DNA from: JBAXRT01 sp037131065 | GTDB lineage: Bacteria; Bacteroidota; Bacteroidia; Bacteroidales; FEN-979 | DNA: 8,632 bases | NCBI GenBank assembly: GCA_037131065.1 | Contig: JBAXRT010000127.1 | Coordinates: forward strand, 1 to 8,632 | Reading direction: 5' to 3' | In this document: piece by piece, positions 1 through 5,932 of the stretch | Layout of the letters: each line of letters starts with the position of its first letter | Numbering within the stretch: position 1 is the stretch's first letter | The notes under the pieces: model-generated | What the model saw: only the letters and a program-made list of their open reading frames with translations | Database searches by the model: none | What the model was told of the DNA's origin: nothing | Translations under genes and position numbers: made by a program

Positions 1-53
1 CTTAAAATCCTGTGACCATTGCGGTCGTGCGGGTTCAAGTCCCGCCCGGGGTA
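1..53 (+). tRNA. tRNA-Leu(UAA), 3' part, cut by the window edge
   Basis: The window opens in the anticodon loop CTTAAAA (1-7), giving anticodon TAA at 3-5. A long variable arm follows, with stem GACC (14-17) pairing GGTC (23-26), which marks a class II tRNA (Leu, Ser or Tyr); the anticodon makes it leucine. The T arm is GCGGG (29-33), loop TTCAAGT (34-40) and CCCGC (41-45). The 3' acceptor strand CCGGGGT (46-52) and discriminator A (53) complete it. CCA is not encoded (CAG follows), so it must be added after transcription. The D arm and 5' acceptor strand lie outside the window, so acceptor pairing cannot be checked. Confidence 0.87.
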
Positions 54-71
54 CAGACATAAATGAAGAAT

Positions 72-112
72 GAGTAGTGAAGATTGTAAAATTATTTGAA
101 CCTTCACTCCTC
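72..112. repeat. Imperfect inverted repeat between the tRNA and the convergent PLP-enzyme gene
   Basis: GAGTAGTGAAG (72-82) and CTTCACTCCTC (102-112) pair at 10 of 11 positions around a 19-nt loop. It lies between the tRNA and the converging minus-strand gene, so it could be a bidirectional terminator. No clear T-tract follows on either strand. The arms also look like copies of a GAGTGA-type short repeat that continues to about 130 and carries the last codons and stop of the neighbouring gene. A terminator role is therefore a guess. Confidence 0.4.
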
Positions 113-116
113 ACTC

Positions 117-1304
117 CTAACTCTTCACTTGAGCCAGCGCCTGGTCCAGGTCAGCAATGATATCCTCCGCCTCTTCAATCCCAACTGATAGCCGAACCAG
201 TTCGTCGGTGATGCCGCCCTGTTTCTTGGCTTCGGCCGAAAGCTTGGAGTGGGTCATCGATGCCGGATGCTGGATCAGCGTTTCGATACCCCCAAGTGAA
301 ACGGCGAGCACGCAGAACTGAACAGCGTTCATCAGTCTCCTGCCTGCTTCCAGCCCACCTTTTGGCCCGAAACTGATCATGGCACCCGGACCCCTCATCA
401 GCTTTTTACCGAGTTCATGATGGGGATGGGATTTCAGTCCGGGATAGAGCACCCAATCGACTTTGGGATGTTTTTCAAGGTATTCTGCAATCTTCATGGC
501 ATTCTCCTGGGCGCGGTCGATGCGGATGGCCAGGGTCTTCAGTCCGCGCCGCGTGAGGAAGGCCTGGTGCGGGTCCATGTTGCAGCCGAGGTTGACCATC
601 ATGGTACGCAATTTCTTGTATTCGGCCGGGTCTTTGGCAACGATCATCCCGCCTACGATGTCGGCATGGCCGTTGAGGAACTTGGTCAGCGAATGGAGTA
701 CCATATCGGCTCCCATGTCCAGCGGGTTCTGAAGGTAGGGACTGCAAAAGGTATTATCGACGCACACAGGGATGTTGTGTTCGCGCGCTATTTCACAGAT
801 GGCGGGAATATCGGAAATGACAATGGTGGGGTTTGCAGGTGATTCCAGGTAGATGAGGCTGGTATTCGGCCGGATGGCCTTCCTCACCTGCTCCAGGTCG
901 GTAGTATCAATGTACGTTGATTCAACTCCAAACCGTGCATAGGTGCCTTCCATGATGCCTCGTGCCGGGCCGTAAACGGCATTATGGCTCACAATATGCT
1001 TGCCGGCACCAAGGTAGGTCATATAAACGGTGTTGACTGCCGCCATCCCCGAGGAGGTGGCAATGCCGTCGTGCCCGTGCTCAAGCATCGCGATGGTCTT
1101 CTCTAGGTCCATCGTGGTGGGATTGTCGATGCGGGTATAGATATAACCGTCGCTCTCGCCCGAGAAACGGCGCGCACCCTGCTCGGCGCTCTCAAAAGCA
1201 AAGGTTGATGTCTGGTAGATCGGCATGATCACGCTGCCATGGGGGTCGGTGAACCCTTCACCATGTACGAGTGCGGAGTTGAAGCCGGAATGTTTTTTTT
1301 TCAT
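117..1304 (-). CDS. PLP-dependent sulfur amino-acid lyase, methionine gamma-lyase type (Cys/Met metabolism family)
   Basis: This 395-residue enzyme belongs to the fold-type I Cys/Met PLP family, at the usual length. Visible active-site features are Tyr56 and Arg58 (YTRIDNPT), Tyr111 (VYGP), Asp183 (VDNTF), the PLP Lys208 (HSLTK) and the carboxylate-binding Arg371 (LVRLSVG). The overall sequence resembles bacterial methionine gamma-lyases, which split methionine into methanethiol, ammonia and 2-oxobutyrate. In human cystathionine gamma-lyase, Glu59, Arg119 and Glu339 restrict the substrate; by my alignment they are Ile55, Gly116 and Val335 here, which favours methionine lyase. However, the Cys typical of that enzyme (Cys116 in Pseudomonas putida) is Pro113. 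Cystathionine or homocysteine lyase remains possible. The ATG at 1304 (MKKKHSGFN) is chosen because the 57 upstream open codons are translated tandem repeat. The final codons VKS and the TAG stop lie in a short-repeat tract. Confidence 0.88.
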   Translation of the reverse strand: MKKKHSGFNSALVHGEGFTDPHGSVIMPIYQTSTFAFESAEQGARRFSGESDGYIYTRIDNPTTMDLEKTIAMLEHGHDGIATSSGMAAVNTVYMTYLGAGKHIVSHNAVYGPARGIMEGTYARFGVESTYIDTTDLEQVRKAIRPNTSLIYLESPANPTIVISDIPAICEIAREHNIPVCVDNTFCSPYLQNPLDMGADMVLHSLTKFLNGHADIVGGMIVAKDPAEYKKLRTMMVNLGCNMDPHQAFLTRRGLKTLAIRIDRAQENAMKIAEYLEKHPKVDWVLYPGLKSHPHHELGKKLMRGPGAMISFGPKGGLEAGRRLMNAVQFCVLAVSLGGIETLIQHPASMTHSKLSAEAKKQGGITDELVRLSVGIEEAEDIIADLDQALAQVKS

Positions 1305-1313
1305 GTTATGGGT

Positions 1314-1481
1314 GGATAAGAGGATAGGAGGATAGGTGATGAAGTGATGAGGTGATGAGGTGATGAAGTGATGAAGTGATGAAGTGATGAAGTGATGAAG
1401 TGATGAGGTGATGAGGTGATAAGGTGATGAAGTGATGAAGTGAACTGGCGGACAAGCGGACTGGTGGAAAAACAAACTGGC
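1314..1481. repeat. 8-bp tandem repeat array (GATGARGT core) upstream of the PLP-enzyme gene
   Basis: Thirteen consecutive 8-bp units of GATGAAGT/GATGAGGT (one GATAAGGT) run from 1338 to 1441. The 8-bp phase continues on both sides in diverged form: GGATAAGA, GGATAGGA and GGATAGGT at 1314-1337, and units such as GGACAAGC and GGACTGGT at 1442-1481. About 21 octamers therefore fill the space up to 9 nt from the ATG at 1304 and would form its transcribed leader. Because 24 nt is eight codons, one frame stays open by periodicity and encodes repeats of HHFITSSL, which explains a false N-terminal extension. Confidence 0.9.
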
Positions 1482-1544
1482 TGCCTTCTGCTTTCTGCCT
1501 ACTGCCTACTGCCTTCTGCCTACTGCCTTCTGCCTTCTGCCTTT
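1482..1544. repeat. 7-bp tandem repeat array (TGCCTTC/TGCCTAC)
   Basis: Nine contiguous heptamers: TGCCTTC, TGCTTTC, TGCCTAC, TGCCTAC, TGCCTTC, TGCCTAC, TGCCTTC, TGCCTTC, TGCCTTT. The array abuts the octamer array with no spacer. Its last unit overlaps the TAA stop of the osmC-like gene (1543-1545). It lies downstream of that gene on the sense strand. Confidence 0.9.
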
Positions 1545-1941
1545 AAGCCCCCCTGACGATGATGATCTCGTTCTCAATGGCGGGATCGAGATGGCGCTTC
1601 ACGGCACAGAGTGAGGCCGACTGGATCACGGCAGAGTCGTATTTTTCGGGGAAATCAGCAGGAACAAAGATCTTTATGACGAATTTCCCTACATTTTTGG
1701 TTACAGGATTGACCATATGATCGAGGGTCAGGCGGATGTTATCGGAGGGGATTCCGCGCTGGTCGCAGAAACCTTTTACATAGATCCCGGCGCAGGTTGC
1801 CAGGGAGGAGAGGAAGAGATCAAAAGGGGTGGGGGCGCTCTCTTCGCCGCCGGCGCGAACCGGCTGGTCCGTTTCAACGGTAAAGTTCTTAACCTTTGCA
1901 TTGACCTTCTTGGGTCCGGCAAAATATACTTCTATCGACAT
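1543..1941 (-). CDS. OsmC/YhfA-like family protein (thiol-dependent peroxide defence)
   Basis: This 132-residue protein has OsmC-superfamily features: an APTPFDLFLSSLATC segment (36-50) with Cys50, and a second conserved cysteine in SLCAVKRHL at Cys112. The 62-residue spacing is close to that between the two catalytic cysteines of OsmC-type peroxidases. Family members reduce organic hydroperoxides, but many YhfA-like members have no proven substrate. The ATG at 1941 (MSIEVYF) is preferred over one 72 nt upstream (2013), because the longer form would be translated from the promoter region and adds 24 residues unlike the family. A TACCTTTG box lies about 30 nt upstream. The PLP lyase lies downstream on the same strand; a role against thiol or peroxide stress alongside it is inference. 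Confidence 0.88.
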   Translation of the reverse strand: MSIEVYFAGPKKVNAKVKNFTVETDQPVRAGGEESAPTPFDLFLSSLATCAGIYVKGFCDQRGIPSDNIRLTLDHMVNPVTKNVGKFVIKIFVPADFPEKYDSAVIQSASLCAVKRHLDPAIENEIIIVRGA

Positions 1942-1970
1942 GTTTAGATGATTTATTATAATTGAGGGTG

Positions 1971-1978
1971 CAAAGGTA
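1971..1978 (-). promoter_or_regulatory. Bacteroidota-type -7 promoter box for the osmC-like gene
   Basis: The minus strand reads TACCTTTG, an exact match to the Bacteroidota sigma-A -7 consensus TAnnTTTG, 29 nt upstream of the ATG at 1941. A good TTTG -33 element is not visible at the expected spacing; only CTTC-like sequence is there. Transcription would start near 1964 and probably continue into the PLP-enzyme gene, which has no recognisable promoter of its own. Confidence 0.6.
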
Positions 1979-1981
1979 GCG

Positions 1982-2002
1982 AAAATCTTCCTTTTTGAAG
2001 GA
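1982..2002 (-). terminator. Weak candidate terminator after the secreted protease gene
   Basis: On the minus strand TCCTT and AAGGA form a perfect 5-bp stem around a CAAA loop (1989-2002), with TTTT shortly after (1982-1985). It lies 15 nt past the protease stop and just before the osmC promoter box, the right place for a terminator. The stem is short and AT-rich. Confidence 0.3.
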
Positions 2003-2016
2003 TGGAAAGGCAAAAA

Positions 2017-4770
2017 TTACCGGTTGATCATCACCTTGAAGCAGACGGGACCGGCGCCAGGGGAGATCCCTTTTATCTGCAGGAGGTAGATCCCGTTTTC
2101 CAATCCGCTTATATCCAGTTTCAGGTTGTTCATCCCTGCAGCAAGCTGACGGGATTGGCTGATACCGGTATCCTTTCCGAGGCTGCTGATCAATCCGGCC
2201 GTGACTGAGGAAGCGCTTGTAAGAGGGATATCAATGTAAAGGATATCCCTTGCGGGATTAGGAAACACCCTGATTGCCCCGGCCGTACCGTCGGCAACTC
2301 CTGTCAGCACGAAGTAGACCATGTTGGAGGCCGCTGAACTGCATCCGTTCTCCGTGACGATGTCGTAATAGTAATCGTTCACCTGGGGGGCATAATACCG
2401 GCCGGTGGCACCGGCGATCGGCCCGGACAGGTTATACCACTGGTTTCCTGCAGCAAAATCCGAGACAAGGCTGTCGCCCTGCTGTTCAATAACGGGCGGA
2501 TAGGGTGGCTGCATCACGGTGACGGGGAACGAAGGAGAGGAGGTGCCGTTGCCGCAGGTGTTGTTGCCATAAACCAGGAAATTGCCTGATTCGGCGGTGG
2601 TGCTGAAAGAAACGGTGATCACGTTGGTATATTCACCCGAGATGATGGTTGCTCCCGGGGGAAGCGACCAGATATAAGTTGAGGCAAAGGGTATCGAATC
2701 GACTGAATAGACCACTTCAGGGTCGCCGATGCAGATGGTCGCTGTGCCAGTGATAACGCCGGCTGTGAAAGGCAACGAATCGATCTGAACAGAAAGAGTA
2801 TCCGGCACCGGTGCCGTGCAGCCTGAAGGGGTTGTATAATTTACAGTAACGGTGTGGCTGCCCCTTGTCTGCCATTGGACCTGGACTGCATTGGTATCGG
2901 TGGGTCCGACGAAGCTGCCCCCGGGGGAGACTGTCCATGTATAACTGTTCATGTCCGGCTCGGTTGAATAGCTGTCGGTGGTTGTGTGGTAGCACAACTG
3001 CACGGGTCCGGAGATGGTGGGTTGTATGGTCGTATCGAGGGTCACCTGTCCGTTGACATAATAAGTTGCGGTGGGATTGTCGAACAGGGGACTCCGGTTC
3101 TGGTCTGCATATTCGCAGTCCATCCCGTAGTTTGAGCTGTTGTTGAAGTTCAGTGCTGTTGTGCCGCCGGCGTAGTAAAGGTTCAGGTCGAGCAATTTTC
3201 CTCCTGAAGTTATGGTTTGCGGTGTGGCACCGTTCCAGCGGATCGTAAGTTTGTTGGTGGTTCCGCTGACATTCTCCTCGGTCACGCTGATATTTGTCAG
3301 CTGTGGATTTGCGTTGGCAAAGGAGATGTAGTTGAGGTTGGTGGTATCATATTCGAGCCTCAGGGAGAAGGAGGTGATCGAGTTGAATCCTGCGACGGTC
3401 AGCGGGAGGAGCAGGTTGTTGCCCGGGCAACCGAGGGCGTTATTGGCAGTAGTAACCGGGGCCGGTGATTCAGTGGCCGTGTAAGCTCTCACACAAAGAT
3501 CATATGGATAGGATGTGCCGTTGCCGATGGGTGACCAGTTTGTGCCGTTCGGACTGATCCAGGCCACACTGCTCTGGATCACTGCATTGGAGGAGTAACC
3601 GGGGAAAACGGATTCAACCGGTATGGGAAGGTTATAACCGGGTGTATAGTATTTTACTTTGATGTAGATATCGTTACCGGAGGACAGGGCGACGGGGGCG
3701 GGCAGATCAAAGGTATAGTACCCGGCATAGGGCACGGAGATGCCGGTCATCGAGGTGAGGAGGTTGGTCAGGGTTGTGCCGTTGAAATTATCATAAACCT
3801 CAAAGTCGACGGTTCCGTTGCCCGAGGCGATCCAGGTGCCGAGCCTGGTCAGGGGCAGGGAATTTGTCATCACGAATTTATTAAGGGCCCAGGCGGTATT
3901 GGAGGAGTACCCGATATCCTCCACTTCTCCGAGCTCATCATACAGGTAGAGTTTTGAACTGGCATTGTAAGAGAGAAAAGTTGGATAATAACACACTTCC
4001 GAATTGATCTTGCTGTCGTTGTAAGATATCCAGAAATAGCCGCTGTTACCCCAGGAAGCGCCCCAGCTGTTCTTGATGAGCCACGCCCCCGTTCCGCCGG
4101 CGGTGTTTTTAGTATCATCCCAGCCTGCGATGGTCACTCCATGGTTCTGGTTCTGGGTGCCGTTATAGAAATAGGTATAATCCACTGCGTTATAGTAGGC
4201 GGCATCCCAGTAAAAGACCGTATAGATGGCGCCATACTCCATGAGTTTCTGCTTGATGGTTCCGATGTCGTTGGGGAGGAAACTGGCATTGGCCTCATAT
4301 CCTGTCGGGGTGATCCCGGTCACGCAGGTGGCAGGGGCGGGAACATACGGATCCTGGCTTTCGATCAGTGCTCCGCTTCTTCGCGACAGATAGGAGATCG
4401 ACATCCAGCTGTGTCCTCCGAAGCAGGCAGAGTAATCGAAACCATGACAATCTTTTAAATTGTTCTCTGAAAGATCGAAGTCGGCCATCCCGATGCTCTT
4501 CCACCGCGATTCGATCGATCCGTAGGTACCGAAGGTCCAGCATGATCCGCATCCTCCCTGGTTCTTCACAGAGGTCATCCTTCCGTAAGTACGCAGGTCG
4601 TAGGAGGAGGGGTAGGCGACTGCCCTTGAAGCAGCCGGATAGGTCTCCGGATTGGTATAAAGCGTTTTATGGAAAGGAACAACCCCCAGGGGATGATCGT
4701 CAATTCCGCTCTGGGAGTACGAAAAGCTGACAGTCACCATAAACAGGAAGAGGAGTATGACTTTCTTCAT
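2017..4770 (-). CDS. Secreted C1A (papain-family) cysteine protease with cohesin-like, PKD-like and T9SS sorting domains
   Basis: A 917-residue exported protease. Residues 1-19 are a signal peptide (MKKVILLFLF start), with cleavage likely before Gln20. The peptidase domain spans about 53-265: oxyanion Gln71, nucleophile Cys77 (GGCGSCW), His210 (NHGVTIAGW) and Asn234 (KNSWGASWG), so the catalytic set is complete. About 268-430 resembles the lectin-like domain often attached to prokaryotic C1A peptidases. About 440-580 resembles a cohesin-type beta sandwich. Two PKD/Ig-like modules follow (about 583-665 and 668-753), then another Ig-like segment. A T9SS type A sorting domain occupies about 830-917 (FPNP at 836-839, GLENGIYLLQI). 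The product should cross the outer membrane by T9SS and be anchored or released. The segment between signal peptide and catalytic core is only about 33 residues, too short for an I29 inhibitor propeptide. The substrate is unknown. The start is an ATG directly before the signal peptide. Confidence 0.93.
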   Translation of the reverse strand: MKKVILLFLFMVTVSFSYSQSGIDDHPLGVVPFHKTLYTNPETYPAASRAVAYPSSYDLRTYGRMTSVKNQGGCGSCWTFGTYGSIESRWKSIGMADFDLSENNLKDCHGFDYSACFGGHSWMSISYLSRRSGALIESQDPYVPAPATCVTGITPTGYEANASFLPNDIGTIKQKLMEYGAIYTVFYWDAAYYNAVDYTYFYNGTQNQNHGVTIAGWDDTKNTAGGTGAWLIKNSWGASWGNSGYFWISYNDSKINSEVCYYPTFLSYNASSKLYLYDELGEVEDIGYSSNTAWALNKFVMTNSLPLTRLGTWIASGNGTVDFEVYDNFNGTTLTNLLTSMTGISVPYAGYYTFDLPAPVALSSGNDIYIKVKYYTPGYNLPIPVESVFPGYSSNAVIQSSVAWISPNGTNWSPIGNGTSYPYDLCVRAYTATESPAPVTTANNALGCPGNNLLLPLTVAGFNSITSFSLRLEYDTTNLNYISFANANPQLTNISVTEENVSGTTNKLTIRWNGATPQTITSGGKLLDLNLYYAGGTTALNFNNSSNYGMDCEYADQNRSPLFDNPTATYYVNGQVTLDTTIQPTISGPVQLCYHTTTDSYSTEPDMNSYTWTVSPGGSFVGPTDTNAVQVQWQTRGSHTVTVNYTTPSGCTAPVPDTLSVQIDSLPFTAGVITGTATICIGDPEVVYSVDSIPFASTYIWSLPPGATIISGEYTNVITVSFSTTAESGNFLVYGNNTCGNGTSSPSFPVTVMQPPYPPVIEQQGDSLVSDFAAGNQWYNLSGPIAGATGRYYAPQVNDYYYDIVTENGCSSAASNMVYFVLTGVADGTAGAIRVFPNPARDILYIDIPLTSASSVTAGLISSLGKDTGISQSRQLAAGMNNLKLDISGLENGIYLLQIKGISPGAGPVCFKVMINR

Positions 4771-4788
4771 ATCAGGAAAATTTGAGGA

Positions 4789-4796
4789 TAAAGATA
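4789..4796 (-). promoter_or_regulatory. Possible -7 box for the protease gene
   Basis: The minus strand reads TATCTTTA, matching TAnnTTTG at all defined positions but the last, 18 nt upstream of the ATG at 4770. No TTTG-like -33 element is evident at the usual spacing; the region there is the 14-bp duplicated AT-rich sequence. Placement supports it, sequence only partly. Confidence 0.33.
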
Positions 4797-4807
4797 CGAT
4801 TGAAATT

Positions 4808-4835
4808 GATAATGGATAATTGATAATGGATAATT
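4808..4835. repeat. Perfect tandem duplication of a 14-bp AT-rich unit
   Basis: GATAATGGATAATT occurs twice in direct succession (4808-4821 and 4822-4835). Each unit is itself close to two heptamers (GATAATG, GATAATT), so it fits the 7-bp periodicity seen elsewhere. It lies upstream of the protease promoter candidate. Confidence 0.85.
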
Positions 4836-4844
4836 AAATTAACA

Positions 4845-4871
4845 ATTCCAATTTCCAGTTTCCAGTTTCAA
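4845..4871. repeat. Short heptamer tract (TTTCCAG)
   Basis: Two exact TTTCCAG units (4852-4858, 4859-4865) are flanked by degenerate units ATTCCAA and TTTCAAA in the same 7-bp phase. The tract runs directly into the AATGACYT octamers. Confidence 0.65.
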
Positions 4872-4917
4872 ATGACTTAATGACCTAATGACTTAATGAC
4901 CTAATGACCTAATGACT
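4871..4917. repeat. 8-bp tandem repeat array (AATGACTT/AATGACCT) at the 3' end of the MOSC-MogA gene
   Basis: Five octamers (AATGACTT, AATGACCT, AATGACTT, AATGACCT, AATGACCT) and a final AATGACT. On the plus strand these read AATGAC, while the other TAATGAC-family arrays in the window read AATGAC on the minus strand, so this array is inverted relative to them. The last units encode the two C-terminal residues (Ser-His) and the TAG stop (4909-4911) of the upstream gene. Confidence 0.92.
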
Positions 4918-5841
4918 GTCCAACCCATGAAGCATCCAGACCATATGGGTTAGGGAACGAAGGATCTCCGTCATATATTCGGTCACGGCGTTGACGCTGC
5001 CGGGAAGGCAGAAGACGAGCGATTTCCCCATGACGCCGGCGATGCTGCGGCTCAGCAGCGCGTTGGGTTTTTCATTCCCGTACCTGATCCTGATCATCTC
5101 CATGATCCCCGGGATCTCCTTATCGAGCATCGGTCTGACCACATCGGGGGTGAAATCGCGGGGACCTATGCCGGTGCCGCCTGTAGTGAACACAAGGTCG
5201 ACAAGTTCATCCTTGGCTTTTTCAAGCAGCTCTTGCAGCTTGTGCCTGTCGTCGGGGATCAGCGAATCATGGATAAAGAAATTCATATTCCGGGCGGTGA
5301 AGAACTCCCTGATCATCTCACGGATCTTCTCTCCCGAGCGGTCTTCGTATTCGCCGGCACTGGCGCGGTCGCTTAAGGTAATCACCAGGATCCGGTACAT
5401 TTTCGGATGGTATTCGAGGAGGTCACCCGGTTTTAGCTTTCCCTGGTGGATGACGCGGGTAAAGATACCCTCCTTCGGCATGACGCATGAACCAACCTCC
5501 TTGAAAATGTTGCAGCTTTTTCCATGGCATTGTTTGCCGATCTGGGTGACTTCAAGCTCCACTTCACCGCAGATGAACCGGTCGAGGGGGTTTGATTTCC
5601 AGAGCTCCAGTCCCCCGGTGGTAATGTTCTCGGCAAATTCACCCGGGGCGATCTTCCGGCCGGCTTCCTTCTCATACCTTGTGATGCTTTCCAACCCCAG
5701 CAGGCTCACCTGCCTTGACCAGTCTCCCGAGTGAGCATCCGACGCGATACCATTTGAACTTAGCTCAATGGCATCGACCGGGTGCTTGACGGTACCCTTT
5801 TTTTCAGAGATGTTGACGGAAATTATTTTGGCTGTGTTCAT
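4909..5841 (-). CDS. mogA: MOSC-MogA fusion protein (molybdopterin adenylyltransferase with MOSC domain)
   Basis: A 310-residue two-domain protein. Residues about 1-145 form a MOSC domain: GIASDAHSGDW (31-41), GEFAENITTGG (67-77) and cysteines 105, 110 and 119 (QCHGKSC). MOSC domains occur in molybdenum-cofactor sulfurases and related carriers. Residues about 148-305 are a MogA/MoaB domain: TTGGTGIGPRDFTP (219-232) and LPGS (279-282). MogA adenylylates molybdopterin before MoeA inserts molybdate. Both halves retain their signature motifs, so the fusion looks functional. The ATG at 5841 (MNTAKIISV) is preferred; an in-frame ATG at 5853 and TTG at 5856 lie in or at the edge of the upstream repeat array and would add only repeat-derived residues. 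moaC ends 73 nt upstream across that array. The gene ends inside another array. Confidence 0.92.
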   Translation of the reverse strand: MNTAKIISVNISEKKGTVKHPVDAIELSSNGIASDAHSGDWSRQVSLLGLESITRYEKEAGRKIAPGEFAENITTGGLELWKSNPLDRFICGEVELEVTQIGKQCHGKSCNIFKEVGSCVMPKEGIFTRVIHQGKLKPGDLLEYHPKMYRILVITLSDRASAGEYEDRSGEKIREMIREFFTARNMNFFIHDSLIPDDRHKLQELLEKAKDELVDLVFTTGGTGIGPRDFTPDVVRPMLDKEIPGIMEMIRIRYGNEKPNALLSRSIAGVMGKSLVFCLPGSVNAVTEYMTEILRSLTHMVWMLHGLDSH

Positions 5842-5848
5842 GATTTGG

Positions 5849-5932
5849 GTCATCAAGTCAATAGGTCATTAAGTCAATAGGTCATTAAGTCATTAAGTCA
5901 TTGGTCATTAGTCATTAGTCATTAGTCATTAG
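5849..5932. repeat. Mixed 8-bp/7-bp tandem array between moaC and the MOSC-MogA gene
   Basis: Eleven units read on the plus strand. Five octamers (GTCATCAA, GTCAATAG, GTCATTAA, GTCAATAG, GTCATTAA) and a sixth GTCATTAA are followed by GTCATTG, three GTCATTA and GTCATTAG. On the sense strand the heptamer is TAATGAC. The array holds the last codons and TAA stop of moaC and fills the whole gap to the next gene. The period changes from mostly 8 to 7 bp within one uninterrupted array. Confidence 0.95.

Noticed and set aside
1..130. tRNA-associated integration site for a mobile element
   Set aside because: No integrase, no duplicated tRNA 3' end and no element-like genes are visible; the neighbours are ordinary metabolic genes.
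1305..1475. A 57-codon N-terminal extension of the PLP enzyme rich in HHFITSSL
   Set aside because: It is the translation of the 8-bp tandem array, which stays open only because of its periodicity. The family N-terminus fits the ATG at 1304.
1942..2013. A longer start for the osmC-like gene at 2013
   Set aside because: The added 24 residues cover the TACCTTTG promoter box and resemble no OsmC N-terminus.
4808..4835. 14-bp duplication as a transposon target-site footprint
   Set aside because: It is a direct tandem duplication built from near-identical heptamers, fitting the local 7-bp repeat pattern, with no inverted repeats or transposase nearby.
4991..5734. A 247-codon plus-strand open frame opposite the MOSC-MogA gene
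   Set aside because: The minus-strand frame has clear MOSC and MogA motifs over the same bases. The plus-strand product is Ser/Arg-rich without a recognisable domain, as expected for an antisense shadow.
5849..5932. Repeat arrays as a CRISPR array
   Set aside because: Units are 7-8 bp and contiguous with no spacers, and no cas genes are present.
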